Below, in pieces: positions 6,991 through 16,239 of a stretch of DNA of 64,000 nt; the stretch's first letter is position 1, and each line of letters opens with the position of its first letter. Source of the DNA: Chryseobacterium daecheongense (lineage in GTDB: Bacteria; Bacteroidota; Bacteroidia; Flavobacteriales; Weeksellaceae); NCBI RefSeq assembly GCF_003729955.1, contig NZ_RJTX01000003.1:62001-126000 (forward strand), read 5' to 3'. A program made the position numbers and the translations under genes. The notes below the pieces were generated by a model, which was not told the DNA's origin, did no database searches, and saw nothing but the letters and a program-made list of their open reading frames with translations.

Positions 6991-7824
6991 TTATTCAAAA
7001 TTCATAGTGAAAGGTATACTATAGTATGACCTTACTGGCTCTCCATTCTTTTTACCAGGCTTCCACTTCTTCAGAGTTTTAACTACTCTGATCGCTTCAC
7101 TGTCAAAATCTCCGTTTCCGGATTTTGAAGTGATCTGTACACCTGAAACTGAACCGTCTCTCTCAACAACAAATTTCAACTTCGCTGTTAATTTCCCTTC
7201 ACCTTCTATACTTGTATCGAAGTTATTGGCAAGGTATTCTCTCAATGCTCCCATACCTCCAGGGTATTCAGCAGATTGATCTACCACATCATATACTTCA
7301 TTGGTATTAACTGTTTTCACCTCTGCAGTAGAAGTTTTAGTACCTGTAGATGGCGGTGGAGGTGGTGGTGTATAAGCTGGAGCTTTTACTCCTTCCTGAT
7401 TTTGCAAACCAGTAGTAGTTTCCAACTGCTTTGAAATCGGTGGTGGCGGAGTTTCCACTTTAGGAGCTACCTTAGGTTCAGGAACTACGTTCTGAATTAC
7501 CTCGATTTTCTCCTCCTCTTTTGGTGGTGGAGGTGGTGGAGGTGGTGCTTCTTCCGGCTGCTCTAGAACTTTATCTTCCTGTAGTACATCTACTAAGTTT
7601 GCTTCTACTTTGGTTTCTTCTTTAGCATTCATCTGCTTGATTTTCATCACGATGAATGGTGTAGCAACCGCAAGAACGAAGAAAGCTGTACCAATAAGGA
7701 AAGATCTAGTAAGCAATCTTGGATAGCTGCTTCTTAAATCATAGGCTCCATACTCCTTATTTCTATGTTCAAATACAATTTCATCTAAAGTTAGATTATC
7801 ATTGTATATATTTTCATTTGCCAT
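6991..7824 (-). CDS. tonB: energy transducer TonB
   Basis: About 277 residues from the ATG at 7824; an upstream TTG at 7833 would add three. Order: cytoplasmic N-terminus with the Bacteroidota-type EYGAYDLRSSYPRLLTRS motif, a transmembrane helix at about residues 36-58, a proline-rich periplasmic spacer with eight consecutive prolines near residue 95 and further runs near 150, and a C-terminal TonB domain (YPGGMGALREYLANN, then GSVSGVQITSKSGNGDFD, then WKPGKKNGEPV). It transmits proton-motive energy to outer-membrane receptors. It is last in an operon after exbB and two exbD genes, 23 bases after the second. Confidence 0.95.
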   Translation of the reverse strand: MANENIYNDNLTLDEIVFEHRNKEYGAYDLRSSYPRLLTRSFLIGTAFFVLAVATPFIVMKIKQMNAKEETKVEANLVDVLQEDKVLEQPEEAPPPPPPPPKEEEKIEVIQNVVPEPKVAPKVETPPPPISKQLETTTGLQNQEGVKAPAYTPPPPPPSTGTKTSTAEVKTVNTNEVYDVVDQSAEYPGGMGALREYLANNFDTSIEGEGKLTAKLKFVVERDGSVSGVQITSKSGNGDFDSEAIRVVKTLKKWKPGKKNGEPVRSYYSIPFTMNFE

Positions 7825-7847
7825 ATCTTTCAATATTTATGGTTAAA

Positions 7848-8402
7848 TTACTTTGTTGCCGGAGCTGGTCCAACTTTTTTCTCATAAATAGCTTTCTCCC
7901 ATGGCTTCACATCGGTAACCCCGTATTGTTCGCTTTTGGTAATGGCCATCTCATCAAGAATATCAACAAAGTTTTTATATACAGCATCATCAGTAGGCTT
8001 GATAATCACAGTAAACTTAGATTTATCAGCCGCTCTGTTTTTTGCATCCTCAATTACTTTTCTAATTCCCTCTCTATCAAAGGTAGTTTCATTAAGATTC
8101 TGATCTGTCAGCGTAGTGTTGTCCTGCTGATGCCAGAAAATTCTATTATCTCTTCCTAATAATAAGGAGATAGAGTTAGAAAGTTTAATTTCCGTATCTG
8201 GTGGTTTTTGGTTTTCTTTCGGCTTAGCCGGAAGTCCCAAATCCATAACGTTTGGTTTACTAAATGTAGTGGTGAACATAAAGAAGGTAATCAAAAGAAA
8301 CCCTAAGTCCACCATCGGAGTCATGTCTACACGGGTATTCTGCTTTTTGGAACGGACCTTGCCGCCTTTCCCGCCATCCTCTTTTACTTGTACTTCTGCC
8401 AT
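7848..8402 (-). CDS. exbD: biopolymer transporter ExbD
   Basis: A 184-residue inner-membrane protein with a short basic cytoplasmic start, one transmembrane helix (about 31-50) carrying the essential aspartate in TPMVDLGFLL, and a periplasmic domain ending FTVIIKPTDDAVYKNFVDIL. ExbD works with ExbB as the proton-driven motor that powers TonB. It lies nine bases after the first exbD of the operon. It is strikingly similar to the orphan ExbD at 26305-26829, with a nearly identical membrane segment and the shared motifs KPNVMDLGLPAK and YGVTD. Confidence 0.94.
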   Translation of the reverse strand: MAEVQVKEDGGKGGKVRSKKQNTRVDMTPMVDLGFLLITFFMFTTTFSKPNVMDLGLPAKPKENQKPPDTEIKLSNSISLLLGRDNRIFWHQQDNTTLTDQNLNETTFDREGIRKVIEDAKNRAADKSKFTVIIKPTDDAVYKNFVDILDEMAITKSEQYGVTDVKPWEKAIYEKKVGPAPATK

Positions 8403-8411
8403 TTCTAATAA

Positions 8412-9020
8412 TTATTCATTAGGTTTACCTTCTTGTGATGTAATCAACCAAAATTTAAGAAAATCGATATCTCTTAAACCTTCAAATAAACTTTTTACTT
8501 TTGGATATTCAGTTTTAACGTCACCTTTAATAGCTAACTTATAATCAGGGTTTATAGCTAAACTCTGCTGAATCCAATCTACTAATTGTTTATTTGTACT
8601 GTCCATAGGAATCCCTGGAGCTCCTTTAAATGCTTTTTGCTCATCTTCTGGTAAATCCAAATAGCTCTTCAACTGAGTAATTGGAACACCAATTGCCTGA
8701 ACTTTTGTAAATGCTGCTTTTTCTTGATTAGTAAAGCTAACTCCATATTTTTTTCCCATATTTTCCAACAACTGAATTCTTTCAGTTCCGTTTTCTACAG
8801 GCTGGAAGTAAAATTTACCTCCGGGAGTTACATTTACTGACATTAAGCTAGCGTCCGGCAATATTTTTTCGGATATTGAAGATGGCGGTTTTATTTGTTC
8901 CACATCAGGTTTTTTAAACTGAGTGGTCAAGATAAAGAACGTAAGTAGTAGGAAAGCAACGTCACACATTGCCGTCATATCCGTAACTACTCCATGTCTT
9001 TTTGGTTTGACTCTCGCCAT
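8412..9020 (-). CDS. exbD: biopolymer transporter ExbD, divergent copy
   Basis: A 202-residue ExbD with the motor aspartate in MCDVAFLLLTFFIL (residues about 18-31) after a basic start. The periplasmic region holds an extra stretch of about 50 residues with no counterpart in its neighbour (around TNQEKAAFTKVQAIGVPITQ), before the usual YKLAIKGDVKTEYPKVKSLF. Two distinct ExbD genes after one ExbB is typical for Bacteroidota. It starts 66 bases after exbB and is followed nine bases later by the second exbD. Confidence 0.92.
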   Translation of the reverse strand: MARVKPKRHGVVTDMTAMCDVAFLLLTFFILTTQFKKPDVEQIKPPSSISEKILPDASLMSVNVTPGGKFYFQPVENGTERIQLLENMGKKYGVSFTNQEKAAFTKVQAIGVPITQLKSYLDLPEDEQKAFKGAPGIPMDSTNKQLVDWIQQSLAINPDYKLAIKGDVKTEYPKVKSLFEGLRDIDFLKFWLITSQEGKPNE

Positions 9021-9086
9021 ATTAATTGTAAAATTTTAAATTAAACTTCTTTTTTATGATGCAAATTCCTTGCTAGAAATAATTTC

Positions 9087-9950
9087 TTAGTGGAATTCTG
9101 CAAAAGATTGCTGGATGCTCATTGCGATCTCATCGATCTTATAAGTTAATCCGTCAATTTTAGAAGTAAAGAAGTTATAAAGGATGATAGCGATCGCTGA
9201 AGTACCAATACCTAAAGCTGTGTTGATCAAGGCTTCAGAGATACCGATTGATAATGCAGCTGCATCCGGAGTACCACCACCAGAACCTAATGCGAAGAAT
9301 GCTTTGATCATCCCGATTACCGTTCCTAATAGTGCAACTAATGTAGCAACTGTACCTAAAGTAGAAAGAATCATCATGTTCTTTTCTAACATTGGCATTT
9401 CAAGAGTAGTAGCTTCTTCAATTGCTTTGTTAAGAGCTACCATTTTTTGTTCTTTATTTAAAGTAGTGTCGCTAGCTAAAGCTTTGTACGTTGTAAGACC
9501 TTCTTTTACTACGTTACCTACTGAACCTTGCTGTCTGTCGCACTCTTCTAAAGCCTCATCCACTTTATTCTGGTTTAGAAGGCTTCTGATTTTTAATACG
9601 AAGTTATCAAGATTTCCAGATCCTGATGCTTTTCTAAGAACGAAGAAACGTTCGAAAGAGAAAACGATTACAGTGATCATAAACGTAATCAAGATTGGTA
9701 CGATTGGTCCTCCCATGTAAATAATTCCCATGAAAGACTCTGGGTGTAATTCTTTATCCGGAACATCTGAAAAATAAACAGAACCTCCTGCTAATCTTGG
9801 ATCTGTTTTAAAGTTTCCAGGATTACCTAATACGAATAGATAAATACATACTCCTATTACTAATAAGATAGGAATAATTAATCCCGGGTTTAACCCTCCT
9901 TGCTTTCTAGCAACTACTTGCTCATCATTTTTTGAAACATTCATTTCCAT
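9087..9950 (-). CDS. exbB: MotA/TolQ/ExbB proton channel protein
   Basis: A 287-residue inner-membrane protein and first gene of the TonB operon. A first helix lies at about 24-46, an extracytoplasmic loop at 47-75, a second helix at about 79-102 (GGPIVPILITFMITVIVFSF), a cytoplasmic domain, and two closing helices at about 190-215 and 230-262 with the conserved family signature TLGTVATLVALLGTVIGMI. It forms the pentameric channel around ExbD. The start is ATG at 9950, with another ATG at 9944. A TAATTTTG box lies upstream at 10001. Confidence 0.93.
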   Translation of the reverse strand: MEMNVSKNDEQVVARKQGGLNPGLIIPILLVIGVCIYLFVLGNPGNFKTDPRLAGGSVYFSDVPDKELHPESFMGIIYMGGPIVPILITFMITVIVFSFERFFVLRKASGSGNLDNFVLKIRSLLNQNKVDEALEECDRQQGSVGNVVKEGLTTYKALASDTTLNKEQKMVALNKAIEEATTLEMPMLEKNMMILSTLGTVATLVALLGTVIGMIKAFFALGSGGGTPDAAALSIGISEALINTALGIGTSAIAIILYNFFTSKIDGLTYKIDEIAMSIQQSFAEFH

Positions 9951-10000
9951 ATTTAACTAAATTATATTGTTTTAAATTTTTACGAGGTGTAAATTAAAGG

Positions 10001-10008
10001 CAAAATTA
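10001..10008 (-). promoter_or_regulatory. -7 promoter box for the exbB operon
   Basis: CAAAATTA reads TAATTTTG on the minus strand, 50 bases upstream of exbB. The rest of the 240-base gap between exbB and leuS is AT-rich, and I see no gene or clear terminator in it. Confidence 0.45.
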
Positions 10009-10190
10009 ATTAAAATGCAAGAGTCTGAAATAAACATTTGAGTTTTTTTTGACAAAGAAATTTTAATACAATTCCGATATTTCAATTATTTTCTCTTTTT
10101 TTGGCAATATTTACTAATTTTTAAAAATACGTTAAAAATTTAAAAATATTCAGCCATCATTTTTTTTAATTTACCAATGTTAATTTTTTT

Positions 10191-13004
10191 TTAAATTACT
10201 ATATTCACAATTCTCTTAGGTACAACAATGATTTTTTTAGGGGTTTTCCCTTCTAAAATCTGCTGTATTTTTTCATCAGCCAACACCAAATCCTCAACTT
10301 CCTTAGGCGATAACTGAGCAGAAAGTGACAATTTGAATTTTGTTTTGCCATTTACACTTACCGGATACTCAATTTCATCTTCTACCAGATAAGCCTCATT
10401 CAATACTGGGAATTTTTCAAATTCAATAGAAGCATTGTGTCCTAACAGATTCCAAAGCTCCTCACAGATGTGTGGTGCATAAGGAGAGATGATAACGGCT
10501 AAAGGTTCTAAAATATTGCGTTTGTTGCATTTTATTTTTTGCAATTCATTCACAGCAATCATAAATGAGGATACCGAAGTATTGAAAGAGAAGTTCTCGA
10601 TATCAGAAACCACCTTCTTTATTAGGGTATGTAAAACCTTGTACTCTTCTTTTGTAGGCTCTTCGTCTGAAACTTCAAAAGTATCTCCATTGAAATATAA
10701 GTTCCAGAATTTTTTAAGGAAACCATAGACTCCACTTAATCCCTGAGTGTTCCAAGGTTTGGACTGCTCCAATGGTCCCAAGAACATTTCATACAATCTC
10801 AACCCGTCTGCTCCGTATTCGTCACAAATGTCGTCAGGATTTACCACATTGTATTTTGATTTGGACATTTTCTCTACTTCACGTTCTGTGATGTATTTTC
10901 CATCTTCCAAAATAAATTCTGCATCTGCATAATCCGGTCTCCATTGTCTGAATGCTTCAGTATCCAATTCATCTGATGTTCCTTTTAATAATGATACATC
11001 AACATGAATCTGCTGTGTCTGATAATCCTTTGCTAAGTTTTTAGATACATATTGATTAGTACCATCAATTCGGTATACAAAAGCACTCATTCCTAAAATC
11101 ATTCCCTGATTGATCAATTTCTGGAAAGGTTCATTATGATTGATCCATCCTCTGTCTTTTAAGAACATATTCCAGAAACGTGAATATAATAAGTGTCCGG
11201 TTGCGTGTTCGCTACCTCCAATATATAAATCTACCTGCCCCCAATAATCTGAAAGATTCTTAGCACAAAACTCTCCGTCATTTTGAGGATCCATATATCT
11301 TAAGAAATACCATGAGCTTCCTGCCCAACCCGGCATGGTGGAAAGTTCTAAAGGAAAAACAGTTTTTTCATCAATCAAATCTGTAGACACCACTTTTTGG
11401 TTAGCTTCATCCCAAGCAAAAATTTTTGCATTTCCTAATGGTGGATCTCCGTCTTCAGTCGGTAAATATTTTTCAACTTCCGGAAGTTCCAACGGCAAAG
11501 CTGAAACTGGCAATGTGTAAGGCATGCTATCCTTATAATATATAGGAACCGGTTCTCCCCAATAACGCTGTCTTGAGAAAATAGCATCTCTCTGTTTATA
11601 ATTAACAGTTCCGAAACCTATTCCTCTTTTTACAACCTCTTCAATGATTTTTGTTTTTGCCTCTTCATAGCTTAATCCGTTCAAGAAATCTGAGTTGATG
11701 CAAACACTGGTTTTGGAATCAAATGATTTTTCCTGAACATCTTCATCGGTCTCTACCACTTTTTTAATTTCCAATCCGAATTTCTTTGCGAATCTATGAT
11801 CACGCTCATCATGAGCAGGTACTGCCATTACAGCTCCGGTTCCATACCCCATCAATACATAATCTGAAATATAGATCGGCATTTTTTCGTTGCTGAACGG
11901 ATTGATCGCATAACTTCCCGTGAAAGCCCCTGAAACGGTCTTCACATCTGCCAGGCGGTCTCTTTCCGTTTTCTTGGAAGTTTCTTCTATATAATGATCT
12001 ATTTCTGCTTTTTGAGCTTCAGTAGTAATGGTATCCACTAAAGGATTTTCCGGAGCCAACACCATAAATGTAGCACCGAAGATTGTATCAGGTCTTGTGG
12101 TGAATACTTCAATTACCTCATCATGGTTCTCCACCTGAAATGTTACCTGTGCTCCCTGTGATTTCCCGATCCAGTATTCCTGGGAATCTTTTAGAGGTTG
12201 TGGCCAGTCTAATGTTTTAAGACCTTGTAATAATCTTTCTGAATATGCAGAAATTCTCATACTCCACTGCATCATTTTCTTTTGATATACAGGGAATCCT
12301 CCCCTTTCCGATTTTCCGTCTTTTACCTCATCATTAGCCAAGACGGTTCCTAAAGCAGGGCACCAGTTTACAGTTGTCTCTGCTCTGTAGGCTAAACGAT
12401 AATTTAATAAGATGTCTTCTTTATCAAGATCAGAAGCATTGTTCCACTCTTCTGCGGTGAAGTTCAATTCATCATTCTGATTAGCATTTAATCCTTCTGT
12501 TCCTTTTTCTTTAAAATGCTGAATCAATGTTTCTATAGATTCTGCCTTGTCTGTACTTTTATTGTACCATGAATGAAACAACTGGATAAAAATCCATTGT
12601 GTCCATTTATAATAGGAAGCATCAGAAGTTCTCACTTCTCTGCTCCAGTCAAAAGAGAAACCAATTTTTCTTAATTGCTCTTCATATCTGGTAATATTCT
12701 GTTCAGTAGTAATAGCGGGATGCTGTCCTGTTTGGATCGCATATTGCTCAGCAGGAAGTCCAAAGCTGTCGTAGCCTATTGGGTGCAGCACATTGAAACC
12801 CTGATGTCTTTTATATCTCGCATAAATATCTGATGCAATATATCCCAGCGGATGCCCTACATGAAGGCCGGCTCCTGAAGGATATGGAAACATATCAAGA
12901 ACATAAAATTTAGGTTTGTCTGTGTTATTGGAAGTTTTATACGTTTGATTTTCTTCCCAGTATTTCTGCCACTTTTTTTCTATCTGCTGATGATCGTAAA
13001 ACAC
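10191..13004 (-). CDS. leuS: leucyl-tRNA synthetase
   Basis: A 937-residue class I aminoacyl-tRNA synthetase that charges tRNA-Leu. The HIGH-type motif HVGHPLGY is near residue 49, the CP1 editing domain contains TTRPDTIFGATFMVLAPE near 308, the zinc-free catalytic region carries GSSWYFLRYMDP, and the KMSKS motif is intact in EKMSKSKYNVVNPDD near 715. The C-terminal domain ends PKRIVNIVI. It starts with GTG at 13004, chosen because the residues after it (DHQQIEKKWQKYW) match the usual LeuRS beginning. It appears monocistronic, with a TATTTTTG box upstream. The length is normal for Bacteroidota. Confidence 0.97.
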   Translation of the reverse strand: MFYDHQQIEKKWQKYWEENQTYKTSNNTDKPKFYVLDMFPYPSGAGLHVGHPLGYIASDIYARYKRHQGFNVLHPIGYDSFGLPAEQYAIQTGQHPAITTEQNITRYEEQLRKIGFSFDWSREVRTSDASYYKWTQWIFIQLFHSWYNKSTDKAESIETLIQHFKEKGTEGLNANQNDELNFTAEEWNNASDLDKEDILLNYRLAYRAETTVNWCPALGTVLANDEVKDGKSERGGFPVYQKKMMQWSMRISAYSERLLQGLKTLDWPQPLKDSQEYWIGKSQGAQVTFQVENHDEVIEVFTTRPDTIFGATFMVLAPENPLVDTITTEAQKAEIDHYIEETSKKTERDRLADVKTVSGAFTGSYAINPFSNEKMPIYISDYVLMGYGTGAVMAVPAHDERDHRFAKKFGLEIKKVVETDEDVQEKSFDSKTSVCINSDFLNGLSYEEAKTKIIEEVVKRGIGFGTVNYKQRDAIFSRQRYWGEPVPIYYKDSMPYTLPVSALPLELPEVEKYLPTEDGDPPLGNAKIFAWDEANQKVVSTDLIDEKTVFPLELSTMPGWAGSSWYFLRYMDPQNDGEFCAKNLSDYWGQVDLYIGGSEHATGHLLYSRFWNMFLKDRGWINHNEPFQKLINQGMILGMSAFVYRIDGTNQYVSKNLAKDYQTQQIHVDVSLLKGTSDELDTEAFRQWRPDYADAEFILEDGKYITEREVEKMSKSKYNVVNPDDICDEYGADGLRLYEMFLGPLEQSKPWNTQGLSGVYGFLKKFWNLYFNGDTFEVSDEEPTKEEYKVLHTLIKKVVSDIENFSFNTSVSSFMIAVNELQKIKCNKRNILEPLAVIISPYAPHICEELWNLLGHNASIEFEKFPVLNEAYLVEDEIEYPVSVNGKTKFKLSLSAQLSPKEVEDLVLADEKIQQILEGKTPKKIIVVPKRIVNIVI

Positions 13005-13013
13005 TTTTTATAA

Positions 13014-13046
13014 TTAGATGTTAGATTGTTAGACTTTAGATATTAA
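13014..13046. repeat. TTAGATGTTAGA-type repeat tract
   Basis: The leader of leuS contains TTAGATGTTAGA (13014-13025), followed by the related TTGTTAGAC and TTTAGAT. The same 12-mer occurs twice between accB and accC. It may be a dispersed intergenic repeat. Confidence 0.45.
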
Positions 13047-13075
13047 ATATCTTCTTTTTAAAATTGAAAACTTCA

Positions 13076-13083
13076 CAAAAATA
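13076..13083 (-). promoter_or_regulatory. -7 promoter box for leuS
   Basis: CAAAAATA reads TATTTTTG on the minus strand, about 70 bases upstream of the GTG start. The TTAGATG repeat tract lies between box and start. Confidence 0.45.
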
Positions 13084-13132
13084 AAGATTTTAAAAGAAAT
13101 GGAACTTTAATTTTGAATTAATTCCTTTCAAC

Positions 13133-13156
13133 GAAAAAATCCCATCTGAAGATGGG
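13133..13156 (-). terminator. terminator after the lipocalin-like lipoprotein gene
   Basis: CCCATC-TGAA-GATGGG at 13141-13156 is a perfect stem with a tetraloop. On the minus strand it is followed by a run of T residues (complement of GAAAAAAT). Confidence 0.85.
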
Positions 13157-13185
13157 ACCTTTTATCTTTATTTACATTCTGCTTA

Positions 13186-13659
13186 TTACTGAGGAATTCT
13201 CTTTAAAGTATAAGTTACAGAATGGTATTCATTAGGATCTGTGGTATCTTCAATGGTAAGGTTCAACGTAGTTTCGTTGAGCGTCATCACTTTCCCTTTA
13301 TCCGGAGTGACAATTCCCTGATACTTTATCTGGATAGCTTTACTACTCTTATCGTACGTATAAGTAAGATTACGTTCAAAAGTGGTATCACATTGTCCCG
13401 GAGTCGCACTGTCTCCCTTATCCGTTCTTTTTCCGGTTCCGCCTTCTGCGAATACCCATCTTCCTTCTTTCTGGCAGGTTGTATACGTAATTTCATCGGA
13501 AACACCAGCTCCACCTACAGGAACCGTTGTCACCACTTCTTTAATGGGCTGCCAAGTTCCTACTAACGGATATTCAATGGTAGTAGTATTGTCATCATCA
13601 TTACATCCAGTAGCTACAAATAATGATAAACCTGCAAATAGTAATGCTAATTTCTTCAT
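13186..13659 (-). CDS. lipocalin-like lipoprotein
   Basis: A 157-residue lipoprotein: signal peptide with lipobox ATGC (Cys19) and an acidic start to the mature protein (DDDN). The body (LVGTWQPIKEVVTT near residue 33, then RWVFAEGGTGKR, and a final beta-rich stretch ending YTLKRIPQ) resembles the small lipocalin-like lipoproteins common in Chryseobacterium. Two further cysteines (in YTTCQKEG and GQCDTTF) could form a disulfide. The ligand and role are unknown. It has its own terminator and no operon partners. Confidence 0.75.
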   Translation of the reverse strand: MKKLALLFAGLSLFVATGCNDDDNTTTIEYPLVGTWQPIKEVVTTVPVGGAGVSDEITYTTCQKEGRWVFAEGGTGKRTDKGDSATPGQCDTTFERNLTYTYDKSSKAIQIKYQGIVTPDKGKVMTLNETTLNLTIEDTTDPNEYHSVTYTLKRIPQ

Positions 13660-13835
13660 ATATCAAATTTTTCAATCGCTAAAATTATAATTTTTTTGAT
13701 TTATTTAATAGTTTTTTGTGAAAAATTATTTCAAAAACAAATATTTCTATCTATAATCAAATGTTTAATCTTAAAAATCGCTTTATTTATCAAAGATTCC
13801 CCGCATGTATGCTATTCCCATTTTATTAAAAAAGC

Positions 13836-13843
13836 TATTTTTG
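13836..13843 (+). promoter_or_regulatory. -7 promoter box for the acyltransferase gene
   Basis: TATTTTTG ends 14 bases upstream of the ATG at 13858. This supports that start over the longer frame opening at 13696. Confidence 0.55.
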
Positions 13844-13857
13844 TACAAACAATACAA

Positions 13858-14835
13858 ATGCAAGACATAACGAAAAATAATTTTGACTTTATACGTGTTC
13901 TCCTCGCTTTTATCGTCTTCCTCGGTCATTTAGGAACTCTAAGTGCTTCCAAAGAGCTTAAAATTCTTGAAAACAGCCCCATAGAAATTGCAGTTTTTGG
14001 CTTCTTTATTGTCAGCGGATTTCTTATTGCAAGAAGTTATGACAGGTCATCAAGTTTAAAAAGCTATTTAAAAAAGAGGATCAACAGGATTGTTCCTGCT
14101 TATTTATTGGTCATTTTTTTGTGTGCCACTTTGTTAAGTCTAGTAAGTACTTATTCTTTTACTGAATATTTTAGCAATACACAGGTTTATAAATATCTTT
14201 TCTGGAATTCTTTATTTTTAAACTTTAAAGCGCCCTGGCTTCCGGGAGTTTTCGGAAATCAGGCTGTGAATGGTGCTTTATGGACACTTAAGGTAGAGAT
14301 GTGCTATTATTTTTGTGTGCCGTTATTATTTTTACTTTTCGGCAAAAACAATAAATACAGAACGCTCAGCTTAGTTATCATCTATTTTTTATCTCTTGTT
14401 TATCTTAATTATTTTGAAGCATTGGGTAAAATTTCAATGGCAAAGCAAATTCCGGGAGTATTATGTTATTTTATACCAGGAATGCTGATCTATTTCAATT
14501 TTGATCAATTCATTAAGTATAAGAATACTCTTATTATTATTGCATTGATTACAGTATGGATCGATCTGATTTTTGATATCAAATTATTCTCTCCGGCAAT
14601 GATTGCTATCATTGTATTATACATTGCCTATTCTTTCAAATTTTTGAATAACTTCGGAAAATATGGTGATTTTACCTATGGGATTTATATCTTCCACTTT
14701 CCTATGATCAGGACTTTCACAACTTTAGGACTTTTTGCCCATTATAATCCTTACATCATGGCTGTATTATGTGCCTTGCTTGTAATAGCGGTAGGAGTTG
14801 CATCATGGCATTTGTATGAAAAAAGATTTTTATAA
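13858..14835 (+). CDS. OafA/YrhL-type membrane acyltransferase
   Basis: A 325-residue multi-pass membrane protein of the acyltransferase-3 family, which O-acylates surface polysaccharides or lipids. The N-terminus has the family pattern FDFIRVLLAFIVFLGHLGTL with a histidine in the first helix, then a basic loop (YDRSSSLKSYLKKRINRI, then VPAY). About ten hydrophobic helices follow, and the end LYEKRFL is typical. The open frame extends upstream to 13696, but the promoter box at 13836 and the match of the N-terminus favour 13858. A glycosyltransferase gene starts 22 bases later, so a surface-glycan substrate is likely. Confidence 0.85.
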   Translation: MQDITKNNFDFIRVLLAFIVFLGHLGTLSASKELKILENSPIEIAVFGFFIVSGFLIARSYDRSSSLKSYLKKRINRIVPAYLLVIFLCATLLSLVSTYSFTEYFSNTQVYKYLFWNSLFLNFKAPWLPGVFGNQAVNGALWTLKVEMCYYFCVPLLFLLFGKNNKYRTLSLVIIYFLSLVYLNYFEALGKISMAKQIPGVLCYFIPGMLIYFNFDQFIKYKNTLIIIALITVWIDLIFDIKLFSPAMIAIIVLYIAYSFKFLNNFGKYGDFTYGIYIFHFPMIRTFTTLGLFAHYNPYIMAVLCALLVIAVGVASWHLYEKRFL

Positions 14836-14857
14836 TTTTGCAAGTAGAAAACACTCA

Positions 14858-15613
14858 ATGAAAGATCTTGTTTCCATTATTACTCCCTCCTATAATTCTG
14901 CCGAGTTCATCGAAGAAACCATACAATCTGTCCTGAGCCAGACATATCAAAACTGGGAATGGCTGATTACGGATGATCTTTCGAAAGATAACACGGTTGA
15001 AATTCTAAAAAAATATAACGATCCGAGAATAAAACTTCATGTGCTGGAAAAAAACGGCGGTGCAGGAAATGCAAGAAATAAAAGCCTGGAAAGGGCGGAA
15101 GGAAGATACATTGCTTTCCTGGATTCCGACGATTACTGGCATCCTGATTATTTGCAGACTATGACCAATTATATGCAGGATCACCATGTAGAACTTGTCT
15201 ATTGCAATTATTCAAGATGTAATGAACAACTGCAGCCTGTATTAAAGGATTTCATTGCAGACAGAATCGTTACGTTTTCCAATCTCCTGAAAACATGCAG
15301 ATTGGCCCCGGTTTCTACAATGTATGACACAAAAAGAGTCGGTAAATTCTTATTCCCCGTAAAAAGTAAGCGGGAAGATCATGTGATGTGGCTGAATCTG
15401 CTTAAAGAAATCCCGGAAGGGCATCCGGTTCCACAAACTCTTGCTAAATACAGAATGCGTGAGAACAGCGTATCCCGCAAGAAAAAAAACATCATCATGG
15501 ATCAATACCTGGTTTATAAGGATTTCATGGGATTTTCTACTTTAAAGTCTTTGTATTATACCGCAAATTGGGCAATGAACGGGTTTATGAAATATTCTAA
15601 GATTTTTAATTGA
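14858..15613 (+). CDS. glycosyltransferase family 2
   Basis: A 251-residue cytoplasmic GT-A enzyme. It begins LVSIITPSYNSAEFIEETI, has the nucleotide-binding DD in WLITDDLSKDNT and the DXD-like FLDSDDYWHPDY near residue 85. The C-terminal MRENSVSRKKK region is typical of teichuronic/LPS-type GT2 enzymes. An open frame reaches back to 14798 inside the acyltransferase gene, but the ATG at 14858 gives the standard start. It probably transfers a sugar in envelope glycan synthesis together with the upstream acyltransferase. The donor and acceptor cannot be told. The stop overlaps the next ATG by one base. Confidence 0.88.
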   Translation: MKDLVSIITPSYNSAEFIEETIQSVLSQTYQNWEWLITDDLSKDNTVEILKKYNDPRIKLHVLEKNGGAGNARNKSLERAEGRYIAFLDSDDYWHPDYLQTMTNYMQDHHVELVYCNYSRCNEQLQPVLKDFIADRIVTFSNLLKTCRLAPVSTMYDTKRVGKFLFPVKSKREDHVMWLNLLKEIPEGHPVPQTLAKYRMRENSVSRKKKNIIMDQYLVYKDFMGFSTLKSLYYTANWAMNGFMKYSKIFN

Positions 15614-16239
15614 TGGAATATTCAAAAGAGTTTAAAGCAGCTTTAAGTAATTTTTCCTCCATAGAAAAGGACCGTCTTATTTTCAGATTATTGAAAAAAG
15701 ATAAGCTTTTATCTAAAAAACTGTATTTTGAACTTATTGATCAGGAAACTACTGACGACAAACGTGATGCTATGGAAGAGAACATCCGGGAAAAAGTTCT
15801 TTTATCTTCAAAATATATAGGAAATTCAAAATATTTCCTGAGCATCATCAGAAAAATAAGTGCTGAAATTACGGAACACGTGAAGATCACTACAGATAAA
15901 TTCGGAGAGGTTTCTCTCAATATACTACTAATCAATAAGATTTTAGAATATAACGAAGATCTTAACAGACAACGATTCGATACTGTTTATAAACTTTATA
16001 TTTATATCATTAATAAGGTTTTCAAAGCTCTGGTATTGGTCAAAAAGCTGGATGAAGATTACTGGATGGAAATAGATGAGTTGCTAAGTGAATTACATCA
16101 AAAAATCAATAACAATCATTATTTATTGAAACTTTGCAACAACAATAGCCTGAATCTCAACTGGCTGAAATCTGAAAACATTCCTGACAGTTTAGATTTG
16201 ATTATGAAAGAGATTAAAAGCCAGGGGTATTTAAGATAA
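15613..16239 (+). CDS. hypothetical helical protein
   Basis: A 208-residue, highly charged and predicted all-helical protein without signal peptide or membrane helix (begins EYSKEFKAALSNFSSIEKDR). The ATG overlaps the TGA of the glycosyltransferase gene as TGATG, so translation is likely coupled. No family is recognised. It ends nine bases inside the 3' end of the converging Kdo transferase gene. Confidence 0.7.
   Translation: MEYSKEFKAALSNFSSIEKDRLIFRLLKKDKLLSKKLYFELIDQETTDDKRDAMEENIREKVLLSSKYIGNSKYFLSIIRKISAEITEHVKITTDKFGEVSLNILLINKILEYNEDLNRQRFDTVYKLYIYIINKVFKALVLVKKLDEDYWMEIDELLSELHQKINNNHYLLKLCNNNSLNLNWLKSENIPDSLDLIMKEIKSQGYLR

Noticed and set aside
9184..9720. 178-residue frame antisense to exbB
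   Set aside because: It lies wholly inside exbB on the opposite strand; no promoter, and the composition is that of a reverse-strand shadow.
13696..13857. N-terminal extension of the acyltransferase
   Set aside because: A TATTTTTG box at 13836 and the family-typical start at 13858 indicate the extension is not translated.
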